From assembly GCF_963674925.1 (NCBI RefSeq), contig NZ_OY771647.1, positions 1,813,501 through 1,877,500 of the forward strand: a stretch of DNA of 64,000 bases, in the 5' to 3' direction. Below the pieces are notes generated by a model that made no database searches, was not told the DNA's origin, and was given only the letters and a program-made list of their open reading frames with translations. The DNA is from an uncultured Draconibacterium sp. Lineage in GTDB: Bacteria > Bacteroidota > Bacteroidia > Bacteroidales > Prolixibacteraceae. Shown here in pieces: positions 25,804 through 33,991 of the stretch. Each line of letters opens with the position of its first letter. The first letter of the stretch is position 1. The position numbers and the translations under genes are program-made.

Positions 25804-27594
25804 ATGGGACAAACAGTTACACGTACTTTCGATATTCTCGAACGCATATTGAAAGAATTCCCCCGTGAAGATGCCATTGCCGGTAAAAAGGACGGGAAAT
25901 GGTATAGTTATTCTTCAGAAGAGTATTATAAAAAATCGCACCAGTTTGCCATGGGACTTATGGCTATGGGTTTAAAACGTGGCGATAAAGTTGCTACGGT
26001 TACCACCAACCGGGCTGAGTGGAATATTGCCGATATGGGTTTGGCAATGGGTGGTTTTATTCACGTGCCAATTTACCCGACACTGGGCGACGATGAGTAT
26101 AAATATATTCTGAAACACGCCGAAGTAAAAATCATTCTGGCAGGCGATAAAAAGCTCTTCCAAAGCATGTGTCCATTGGCCAATATGATTGATGGTGTTG
26201 ATGCAGTTTACACTTTTGAAGATGTGGAAGGTGCTAAAAATTATCAGCAAATTCTTGATTTGGGTGAGGCAAACAAAGATGAGTTTGCAGCGCAGCTGGA
26301 AGAAACAAAAAAGGATATTAAACCAGAAGAACTGGCAACTATAATTTATACCTCCGGTACAACAGGGGTACCCAAAGGTGTTATGCTAAGCCATAATAAT
26401 TTGGTATCAAATTTCGTGGAACATTCGAAATTGCATAGTTTGGGAATAGAACATAAAGCATTGAGTTTTCTCCCGCTTTGCCATGTTTACGAACGAAGTG
26501 TAAATTATCACTTTCAGTACCGGGGAATGGGGGTTTATTATGTGGGAAATCTGTCGCAAATTGTTTCGTCTATCAAAGAAGTGAAACCGCACATGTTTAA
26601 CTCTGTGCCACGTTTGCTCGAAAAAGTTTACGACGGGTTTGTCGCCAAAGGAAAAGAACTTTCAGGTATTAAACGGAAATTGTACTTCTGGGCACTGAAT
26701 CTGACACGTCATTTTGAATACAACAAAAATTATGGCCCTTTAATGCGACTGAAAATTTCGGTGGCAGACAAGTTGATCTATTCCAAATGGAGAGAAGCTC
26801 TTGGAGGAAATATCACATATGTTGTTTCCGGCGGCGCTGCCCTTCAGCCGCGAATTGCCCGCCTGTTTGGTATGGCAAAACTTACAACGCTCGAAGGATA
26901 TGGATTAACGGAAACGTCGCCGGTAATTGCTGTAAACAACCCAACTACAATGGAAATGATGGTTGGAACTGTTGGCCCGATTCTGAAAGGTTACGATGTG
27001 AAATTTGCACCCGACGGCGAGATTTTGTGCAAAGGCCCCGGAATAATGATGGGTTATTACAAGGCTCCGGAACTGACCGACGAAGTGATCGATGAAAACG
27101 GATGGTTTCATACCGGAGATATTGGTGTTTTGGTAGATGATAAATACCTGAAGATTACCGATCGTAAGAAAGAAATTTTTAAACTGTCGGGAGGAAAATA
27201 TATTGCTCCTCAGATGATTGAGAACAAGTTGAAAACATCTGAACTGATTGAGCAGGTGATGGTAATTGGTGCCAACGAAAAATTTGCCAGTGCCATTATT
27301 TCTCCATGTTTTCCAATTCTTCACGACTGGGCGGGCGAGCACAAGCTGCATTACGAGAACAATGAAGAGTTGATTCAACTTCCGGCGGTAATTCAAAAAT
27401 TGCAAAAAGAAGTTGCAAAGATTAACAAGACGCTGGGATCACACGAGCAAATCAGTCGTATACGTCTGGTGTGCGAAGAATGGACTCCAACTTCGGGCGA
27501 ACTGTCGCCAACACTAAAACTAAGACGAAATGCGGTGGCTGTAAAATACCAGCACTTAATTGATGATATATATGCCGTAGGGGCAAAGAGGTAG
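25804..27594 (+). CDS. Long-chain fatty acid--CoA ligase (AMP-binding)
   Basis: A 596-residue acyl-CoA synthetase that activates fatty acids through an acyl-adenylate; cytoplasmic or membrane-associated. The P-loop-like motif IIYTSGTTGVPKGVMLSH lies near residues 179-196. Further ANL-superfamily motifs are LEGYGLTETSP, GWFHTGDIG and DRKKEIFKLSGGKYIAP, the last containing the hinge. Internal sequence resembles the bacterial and plant long-chain (LACS) branch more than E. coli FadD. It is monocistronic, ending in its own terminator. The substrate chain length cannot be read from sequence. Confidence 0.93.
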   Translation: MGQTVTRTFDILERILKEFPREDAIAGKKDGKWYSYSSEEYYKKSHQFAMGLMAMGLKRGDKVATVTTNRAEWNIADMGLAMGGFIHVPIYPTLGDDEYKYILKHAEVKIILAGDKKLFQSMCPLANMIDGVDAVYTFEDVEGAKNYQQILDLGEANKDEFAAQLEETKKDIKPEELATIIYTSGTTGVPKGVMLSHNNLVSNFVEHSKLHSLGIEHKALSFLPLCHVYERSVNYHFQYRGMGVYYVGNLSQIVSSIKEVKPHMFNSVPRLLEKVYDGFVAKGKELSGIKRKLYFWALNLTRHFEYNKNYGPLMRLKISVADKLIYSKWREALGGNITYVVSGGAALQPRIARLFGMAKLTTLEGYGLTETSPVIAVNNPTTMEMMVGTVGPILKGYDVKFAPDGEILCKGPGIMMGYYKAPELTDEVIDENGWFHTGDIGVLVDDKYLKITDRKKEIFKLSGGKYIAPQMIENKLKTSELIEQVMVIGANEKFASAIISPCFPILHDWAGEHKLHYENNEELIQLPAVIQKLQKEVAKINKTLGSHEQISRIRLVCEEWTPTSGELSPTLKLRRNAVAVKYQHLIDDIYAVGAKR

Positions 27595-27639
27595 TATTAC
27601 GAAACAGGTGCGAAAGCACAAGCTGAACCAAGCTTAAAA

Positions 27640-27669
27640 GGTTGCAAGTTCATTCTTGCAGCCTTTTTT
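27640..27669 (+). terminator. Terminator after the acyl-CoA ligase gene
   Basis: Stem GGTTGCAAG / CTTGCAGCC (one G-U pair) with a 6-nt loop and six or more T residues. Confidence 0.82.
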
Positions 27670-27694
27670 ATTGCCTGATTTCCGGATATGTTGT

Positions 27695-28135
27695 TTAAAA
27701 CAAAGCTCTGTCCCACGGAATAGCAGCTAAAATTAACAACAAAGAAATGCCGTAAAAAATAGTCGACATCTTGTGTTTCTTCAACGCTGCATCAGCTTTT
27801 TTCGATTTGGCCCTGCCAATGTGCACCAATGCCAGTGCAATTATCATCAACAGGATATGCTCTACGGCGTAGAAACGCAGATCGCTGTTTTTCATCGCTG
27901 CACCAAAATCGTTAAATGCAGCTTTGGTAATCGGGCTAACAAAAGCGTAAAGTATAATCCCTACTAAAAATTGAATATCCATGAGCATCACCAGTACCAA
28001 CCCCGAAAGGTTATCGGCCCGGCCCCATTTTCGGTTACTTGCCCAGCCGCTTACTGCAAGCAAAACTGCAAAAACAAGTGCGATTAAAACCAACCAGCGA
28101 AATCCGTTATGTGCGTGTAATAGTCCTGTATACAT
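27695..28135 (-). CDS. Small four-helix membrane protein, possible heme binder
   Basis: A 146-residue integral membrane protein with four predicted helices: about residues 13-32, 44-66, 88-104 and 124-141. The N-terminus has HAHNGFRWLVL and the third helix has VEHILLMIIALALVHIGR, so several His residues lie close to or within helices in a pattern that could ligate heme. Similar Bacteroidota proteins are often labelled cytochrome b-like, but that function has not been shown to my knowledge. It is transcribed alone, convergent with the acyl-CoA ligase gene. Confidence 0.7.
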   Translation of the reverse strand: MYTGLLHAHNGFRWLVLIALVFAVLLAVSGWASNRKWGRADNLSGLVLVMLMDIQFLVGIILYAFVSPITKAAFNDFGAAMKNSDLRFYAVEHILLMIIALALVHIGRAKSKKADAALKKHKMSTIFYGISLLLILAAIPWDRALF

Positions 28136-28292
28136 AATTTATTATTTTGAATTGTAACATCTGATATTCGTTTTGGTTGAGTTTATTTGAAAAAAAACAA
28201 CAACTGTGAAGCCTCGTATATGCTTCAGTTTGTAACGCGTTATTGTCGTATCTTTTGTGTATGTTTATTGGAATTAATAAGAATCAAAAACG

Positions 28293-29300
28293 ATGTATAT
28301 GATTACCAGGTTAATGCTTGTTTTATTAGTTCTGTCGGTGCTGTTGCAGGGTTGCGCTACACAACAAAAAGCTGAGGCAAAAAAAATGAAAATTTTAATT
28401 GATACAGATGCCAATAACGAACTGGACGATCAGCATGCTTTGGCATATGCTTTTCTGAATACGGATGTTTTTGATGTTGTTGGAGTTACCGTTAATAATA
28501 CCCGAAACGGTTATGGAATACAAGGGTAATACGATGAGGCAGAGCGAATAATTCAACTATTTAATCTTGAAAACGAAGTGCCATTGTTTATGGGGGCCGA
28601 TAAAAGTTATGCCGAAATTGCACCAACTATTTCGGATAAAAATTTTGACGGACAACCTGCCATTGATTTTATCATTCAGGAAGCAATGAAAGTTGAGGAT
28701 GAAAAACTGGTGCTGGTACCGGTTGGCAAATTGACCAATATTGCACTGGCAATTTTAAAAGAACCTCGAATTGTTGATAAGGTTCGGGTGATCTGGCTGG
28801 GAGGGAATTATCCCGATCCCGGAGAATATAATCTTGAAAATGATACCACGGCTGTAAACCCGGTAATTCAATCGGGAGTTGAGTTTGAAATGGTTACAGT
28901 GCGTTATGGTCAGCCAGGAGGAACGGCTGCAGTTGCTGTTGTTCGCGAGGAAATTAATCAGAACATGAAAGGTAAAGGACCGCTTTCGCACCATACTATT
29001 ACCGGACGACATGGAGGTACATTTAATCGTTTTGGCGATTATTCGGCCAATCTTTTTAATGAGGCCGAAATGTATGGAAATCCACCGTCGCGCTCCTTGT
29101 TTGATATGGTTGTACTTGCCGTTTTGAAAAACGAAGCCTGGGGAGAAAAGGTTGAAATACCTGCCCCGAAACTTGTTGGAAATCGCTGGATTGATCAGCC
29201 GGAAAACAGTCGTAAAATAATTTACTGGGAAAACTTTAATCGCGATGCCATTGTAAATGACTTGTTCGAACTAATGGAAAAGACTACACCAAAACAATAA
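28293..29300 (+). pseudogene. Nucleoside hydrolase-like lipoprotein interrupted by an in-frame stop
   Basis: Two pieces in one frame, split only by a TAA at 28527-28529. The first (79 codons) has a lipoprotein signal ending LLQGC and the nucleoside hydrolase calcium/ribose motif DTDANNELDDQHAL. The second begins straight after the stop with YDEAERIIQLF and continues through VPVGKLTNIALAI and SLFDMVVLAVLKNEAW to the usual C-terminus. Family members carry an ordinary residue at this place, often Gln or Glu, so one base change (CAA or GAA to TAA) explains it. An internal start at 28578 would lack the catalytic Asp cluster. Presumed role before damage: periplasmic hydrolysis of ribonucleosides. 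Confidence 0.82.
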
Positions 29301-29319
29301 TTTGCCACACGAACAACGG

Positions 29320-30072
29320 ATGCAGGAAATAAAAAAGCAGCTTGAAATATTACTTGTAAATTATTTCCGGGAGCAGTATCCTGATTTCCCCAAAGGGAAG
29401 GTTGTGGCTTCCGAGTCGCCCGATTTTGTGGTGAAAATGAAAAACAAACACAAACTGGGCATTGAACTTACAAGGCTTAATCCGGCCAATGCGGTTGTTA
29501 AAACTGCTGAAATGCTGGTTCAAATTGAGTTCAGAGAAGAGCTGGTAGAACAAATGCAAGAGCTTTTTGAAACCGGTTCGGACGAAAAGCTTTTTGTGAA
29601 ATTTATGTTTTCGGATAAGCAGATTATCAGCCCGGAACGGGAACTGGCTGTGCGTTCAAAAATGGTGGCAACAATCAGAGCAGCTGTTGATGGTAAGGAT
29701 GATGGTAGTTTTTTTCATAGAATTTTAAGTGGTAGCGATCTCCCGGAAGGGTTGGAACAGGTAATGATTGCGCATCATCCGGAATTAAAATCGTCGGTTT
29801 GGGAGCGTTCGAATAACCTCGGGATTTCAAATAATGTGGTTGACGATATTCGTTTAGCGATTGCCAAGAAAGATGAGAAACTGCGGATTTATCAAAAACA
29901 GCAACTCGATCAGTACTGGCTTCTGATAACCACCGACTTTCTTCGGGCTGATAAAAATATCAATCTTCTGAATAAGATTCGTAATGAGGAATTTGAGTCG
30001 AGATTTCAGCAGGTTTTTGTGCTGGATTTAATGCGTGCCCGGGTTATACCACTAATTGAAAATATTAAATAG
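29320..30072 (+). CDS. Hypothetical protein, possible PD-(D/E)XK-like fold
   Basis: About 250 residues, not recognised as a named family. A TTG at 29302 would add six residues; ATG at 29320 (MQEIKKQLEILL) is preferred. After an N-terminal helix comes SPDFVVKMKNKHKLGIELTRLN, whose PDF-x(n)-GIELT pattern resembles the PD-(D/E)XK nuclease core, although the usual Lys after Glu-X is replaced (ELT). The rest is alpha/beta, with YWLLITTDFLRADK resembling a later strand in such folds. No signal peptide or membrane segment. It starts 20 bp after the broken nucleoside hydrolase and ends at a bidirectional terminator. The nuclease idea is tentative. Confidence 0.6.
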   Translation: MQEIKKQLEILLVNYFREQYPDFPKGKVVASESPDFVVKMKNKHKLGIELTRLNPANAVVKTAEMLVQIEFREELVEQMQELFETGSDEKLFVKFMFSDKQIISPERELAVRSKMVATIRAAVDGKDDGSFFHRILSGSDLPEGLEQVMIAHHPELKSSVWERSNNLGISNNVVDDIRLAIAKKDEKLRIYQKQQLDQYWLLITTDFLRADKNINLLNKIRNEEFESRFQQVFVLDLMRARVIPLIENIK

Positions 30073-30105
30073 CCGAAGCCCAATTATAAAAAGACTTCGG
30101 CTATT
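30068..30105. terminator. Bidirectional terminator between the hypothetical gene and hexokinase
   Basis: A perfect 11-bp inverted repeat AATAGCCGAAG / CTTCGGCTATT with a 16-nt loop lies between two converging genes. Confidence 0.78.
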
Positions 30106-30112
30106 AAATATC

Positions 30113-31390
30113 TTAGTTTACAATGGCAGCAATTGCCGCACCCAATAAACTCGAGTTTTCCACTTCCACAATTTCGTAATAACGTTGATTATCGCCTGAA
30201 AGGAAATCCTGCAGGTATTTTTCAAACATTTTCTGAAAATTATGAAGTTTGTAAAATGTTGTCCCTTCAATAGTCATCAATACCGGTTTCTCATGGTGTT
30301 TGCCTTTTCCGGTTTGCAGAATTACAGCGGCCAGGTTAGCAGCTACCAGTTTTGCGGCACGCTCGATAAGCTTGTCAATAATTTCTGCAACAAGCATTTT
30401 ATCCGAATCGCTGGTGAAAACTCCGGGTAATACATTGTGCGCACTTTCAATGCCGTGCACATAATTATTTACTTCTTCCGATGTTAATTCCTTAAGGTTC
30501 TCAAAAACTACCGGGTCGGCAAAAACACCTTCTGCGGCTGCTGTTTTTAAAGCCTTGGTACACAGACCTCCAAAGTAACCACCTGAGAACATTTTTTCAA
30601 AAGCATAACGGCCCGGATTCTCAGTGGTATTGTCGAAGGCAATGTCAATATCAGTGCGTGGAGCCAGTGTAAATGCACCCGATTCGATATTGATGATCTG
30701 GCTGCCTTCCATGTTGAGACCGTCGGTTTTGGTAATTTTTTTATTGGCTTCGATGTAGCTGGTGTTGGTCCCGGTACCAAGAATAAAACCAATGTAGGTG
30801 TCGTATGATTTTACCGCCCGCGCAGCCTTTCCGGCAAGCAGGGTAGAAACGGTGTCGTTCATCAGCACCAGTTGTTTGTCGGGTGTTTGCATGGCGTTCA
30901 AAAGTCCTTCTCCGATCATTTCGCCAATCACATCGGGTGCTTTCACTTCCTTGCTCCATTCTATCAGTTTTCCGTCTTTGTTCGGGAAAATTTCTGCAGC
31001 GTACGAAAAACAAAACCCCAGTTTATCCGATGTGTTTTTGTAATCTGCCAGGTACGATGCAAACGTATCGAAGAACTCAGTTTTGGTCAGTTCTTTCTCA
31101 ACGCCTGGCATTTTTGCCTTTTTAATGTTTTCAGTTACCAGCTTCAGGTTGTCATCGAAATACACTTTTGCAGCCCTGAAATTAGTTCCTCCTGCATCGA
31201 TTGCAACAACAGGTTCGTTGGCTTTTACTTCTCCGTCAGCTTCAATATAAGTTGGTAGCATCAAGAGTGAGCTGTCTTTTCCGGCCAGCCCTTTTGCCAT
31301 TTCTTCTAAGAAGGCGTTCACCACCTCTTTAATTTTAATGTCTTCAGCCGTCATTTTGTGGCTTTTCAGAAATTCAGTTGCTTTGGTCAT
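30113..31390 (-). CDS. Hexokinase (eukaryotic-like hexokinase family)
   Basis: A 425-residue cytoplasmic sugar kinase that phosphorylates glucose or a related hexose with ATP. It belongs to the hexokinase family also found in Bacteroides, not to the ROK family. The phosphate 1 motif is VVAIDAGGTNFRAAKV (near residue 66). The sugar-binding and phosphate 2 elements are LVLMNDTVSTLLAGKAA and GFILGTGTNTSYIE. The C-terminal half has the helical end typical of the fold. It starts 27 bp after the fucosidase gene on the same strand, so the two are likely co-transcribed and the kinase may act on released sugars, although fucose itself is not its usual substrate. Confidence 0.9.
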   Translation of the reverse strand: MTKATEFLKSHKMTAEDIKIKEVVNAFLEEMAKGLAGKDSSLLMLPTYIEADGEVKANEPVVAIDAGGTNFRAAKVYFDDNLKLVTENIKKAKMPGVEKELTKTEFFDTFASYLADYKNTSDKLGFCFSYAAEIFPNKDGKLIEWSKEVKAPDVIGEMIGEGLLNAMQTPDKQLVLMNDTVSTLLAGKAARAVKSYDTYIGFILGTGTNTSYIEANKKITKTDGLNMEGSQIINIESGAFTLAPRTDIDIAFDNTTENPGRYAFEKMFSGGYFGGLCTKALKTAAAEGVFADPVVFENLKELTSEEVNNYVHGIESAHNVLPGVFTSDSDKMLVAEIIDKLIERAAKLVAANLAAVILQTGKGKHHEKPVLMTIEGTTFYKLHNFQKMFEKYLQDFLSGDNQRYYEIVEVENSSLLGAAIAAIVN

Positions 31391-31417
31391 TTTACTATTA
31401 CATTTAGTTGTTTATCC

Positions 31418-32794
31418 TTATTTAAGTACATTTTCAAGTTTAAAAACCCAGGCATAGGTGCGGGTAAGTTTCCCCGGAGTTAATCCCGGCGCTGAAATGG
31501 TAATTGTTTTTCCCGATTTTTTGAATTTTACATCGCCCTGGTAGCCCAACAAATTAACAGATGAGGCTTTTTTCAGTCCTTTTATTTTTAAATCGGTTGT
31601 GGGATATTGCGTGCAATGTACATACAAGTCTTTTCCTTTTTTTGTGAAATATACATCAGCGATAGTGTTCTTTTCAGCACCTTCCCATTTTCTTGTTTCG
31701 TATATGGCTTCGCCGTTTGTCTCCAGCCAGTCGCCAATATCAAGTAGGCGTTGTTGCTGAATTACAGGAATACGACCATCGGCAGTTGGTCCAACATCAA
31801 GCAGAAGATTGCCTCCTCCCGCAACTTTTTCAATTAAAAGATGAATCAGTGCTTCGGAGCTCATATAGTTTTCAACGGTTTCAATCTGGTTATATCCAAA
31901 CGAAGTGCCTATTCCGCGACACTCTTCCCATGCTTTGTCGATCTTATCACTTTTGCCGTCATGAACTAAATCGTATTCTGTCGTATAAAATCCACCATGT
32001 TTGCTTCGTGTTTCTTTTCCCCAGCGGTCGTTAATACAAATCCGGTCTTTAACCGGAGATTCGTTGTAAAGCCAGGCCAGGAACTCGGTGCTTTTCCAGT
32101 CTTTACTTGGATGATCCCACTCGCCATCGGTCCATAAAATATCAGGTTCGTAGCTGGTAACAAGGTCTTTCATTTGTGGAATCATATGGTCATCGACATA
32201 TTTCTGCAGGTTGTTTTTATAAAGCGGATTGTACCATTCGTAAAGCGAATAATAAAACCCCATGTGCAAACCTGCTTCTTTAACAGCAGTAGTTAAATCG
32301 CCACAAATATCACGATGAGGACCAATATCAACGCTGTTCCAGTTCCAGCTTTGTTCGCTTGGCCAAAGCGTAAATCCTTCGTGGTGTTTCGATGTTAATA
32401 CCACATATTTTGCTCCGGCGCGTTTAAACAAATCAGCCCATTGTTCCGGGTTCCAGTGTTGTGCTTTAAATCGTGGGGCAAAGTCTTGGTACAGGAAATC
32501 TTTACCATACATATTGTTATGGTATTCGCGGAAGAGTTTGCCGGCTTTGCTATCGTCGTTAATCCGGAAGCCATACCACTCGGCGTATTTGGCATAAACA
32601 CCAATATCGGCATTTGCCGGAGCCCAGGCCGGAACTGAATAAACTCCCCAGTGAATGAAAATGCCAAACTTTACATCCTCAAACCATTGCGGTATCGGGC
32701 GACTATCAATTGATTTCCAGTTTGCTTCGTATTTCTGGGCGTACGAAATAGTAATGAAAAGAGACAAGACAAACGGCAAAATAAGTCGTTTCAT
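31418..32794 (-). CDS. Alpha-L-fucosidase, GH29
   Basis: A secreted or periplasmic glycoside hydrolase that removes alpha-L-fucose from glycans. The 458-residue precursor has a signal peptide (KRLILPFVLSLFITISYA). Family motifs include FGIFIHWGVYSVPAWAP, AKYVVLTSKHHEGFTLWPS and YEPDILWTDGEW, whose Asp (about residue 221) is the expected nucleophile. GGNLLLDVGPTADG is also typical. A beta-sandwich C-terminal domain follows. No T9SS sorting domain is present, so export is by Sec only. It precedes the hexokinase gene in a likely two-gene operon. Confidence 0.94.
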   Translation of the reverse strand: MKRLILPFVLSLFITISYAQKYEANWKSIDSRPIPQWFEDVKFGIFIHWGVYSVPAWAPANADIGVYAKYAEWYGFRINDDSKAGKLFREYHNNMYGKDFLYQDFAPRFKAQHWNPEQWADLFKRAGAKYVVLTSKHHEGFTLWPSEQSWNWNSVDIGPHRDICGDLTTAVKEAGLHMGFYYSLYEWYNPLYKNNLQKYVDDHMIPQMKDLVTSYEPDILWTDGEWDHPSKDWKSTEFLAWLYNESPVKDRICINDRWGKETRSKHGGFYTTEYDLVHDGKSDKIDKAWEECRGIGTSFGYNQIETVENYMSSEALIHLLIEKVAGGGNLLLDVGPTADGRIPVIQQQRLLDIGDWLETNGEAIYETRKWEGAEKNTIADVYFTKKGKDLYVHCTQYPTTDLKIKGLKKASSVNLLGYQGDVKFKKSGKTITISAPGLTPGKLTRTYAWVFKLENVLK

Positions 32795-32895
32795 TTTGTT
32801 GGTTTTAGATTATGATTTAAGTAATACAGAAAACGTTTCTGAAACCATAAACTTACAATTATTTTTATTTTAGTTTTATAAAAAAATATACTTAC

Positions 32896-33934
32896 ATGAA
32901 ATTTCTTCTGACTTCCGCTTTTATTTTACTTTTATTTTCTTGCCAGCTTTCATCTAAAAAACCGACCACCATAGAATCTACAGAACTTCAAACGAATACA
33001 GAAGCCAGTTTTCGGGGCTTATATGTAGTAGATGAAGACATTGTTTGGGCCAGTGGTTCGGGAGGAACTGTGTTGGTATCTACTGACGGAGGTAATAGTT
33101 GGAAAGATATTTCGATACCTGAAACTGAGCAGAATGATTTCCGCAGTATTCATGCATGGGATGAGAAAACGGCCCTTGTTTTTGGTGTTGCCGGCCCTGA
33201 ATTTGGCTACAAAACTGTTGATGGTGGAGCTACGTGGAATGTGGTTTTCAGCGATACTACAAGTGGCTTATTTTTTAACTCGGTAAAATTTGCCGATGCA
33301 AAAAATGGTTTGGCTGTCAGCGATCCGATTGACGGAAGGTTTTTTGTGTTGCGAACAGAAGATGCCGGAAATACCTGGGATCAGGTTACAGATATTCCAC
33401 CTGTGGAAACAGGAGAGGCCAACTTTGCAGCTTCAAATACCTGTATTGAATATTTGCCATCTGGGAAAGCTTGGATCGCCAGTGGTGGAAAAGCCGCGCG
33501 TGTGTTTTATTCGGATGATTTTGGGAAATCGTGGAAAGTAAGCAAAACGCCAATGGTTCGTGGACTGGCATCATCAGGAATATTTTCCGTAGCCTTTAAG
33601 AATGATAAAGAAGGAATAATTGTTGGAGGAATTTATGACCAACCGGAATTGAATACCAATATTGCATCGTATACTTTTGATGGTGGAGTGACCTGGCAGC
33701 CTGCTGTAACAATGCCAAAAGAATACCGCTCGTGTGTGCAGGAGGTAAAAGCCGGTAACGATTCGTTTGTATTCGCTATCGGAAAAACCGGTTGCGATAT
33801 TTCAATTGATGGAGGAATAAACTGGAACTTTCTTTCCGGCGAAGGTTATTATACGTTTAGAGCAATTCCCGGCAAGCTAGCTGGTTTTGCAGCCGGAAGC
33901 AACGGAAGTATTACGAAGGTAGAATTTAAAATAA
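32896..33934 (+). CDS. BNR/YCF48-like beta-propeller lipoprotein that has lost its stop codon
   Basis: Exported lipoprotein (LLLFSC lipobox near residue 16) with repeated Asp-box motifs STDGGNSW, TVDGGATW, TEDAGNTW, SDDFGKSW and SIDGGINW, forming a beta-propeller as in YCF48/sialidase-type proteins annotated as oxidoreductases in Bacteroidota. The domain ends around residue 345. The open frame does not stop there but continues to 34179, through a terminator and 188 bases antisense to the hexosaminidase gene. A TAA at 33932-33934 is out of frame by one base, after an A-run at 33928-33931. The coordinates given end at that likely ancestral stop. The molecular function is unknown. Confidence 0.72.
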
Positions 33935-33935
33935 A

Positions 33936-33967
33936 AAAACGGGCTGCAATTTTGCGACCCGTCTTCA
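33936..33967. terminator. Bidirectional terminator between the propeller and hexosaminidase genes
   Basis: The stem ACGGG-C-TGCAA / TTGCG-A-CCCGT with flanking A and T runs lies between two converging genes. The stop-loss reading frame runs straight through it. Confidence 0.7.
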
Positions 33968-33991
33968 ATATTTATATCCAATCAGTTTCTA

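Noticed and set aside
28187..28375. 62-codon frame upstream of the nucleoside hydrolase
   Set aside because: It overlaps the hydrolase start in another frame and has no ribosome-binding context or motif.
28578..29300. The second nucleoside hydrolase fragment as an independent gene starting at 28578
   Set aside because: It would lack the signal peptide and the catalytic Asp cluster, and the residues before 28578 are in frame and conserved-looking up to the TAA.
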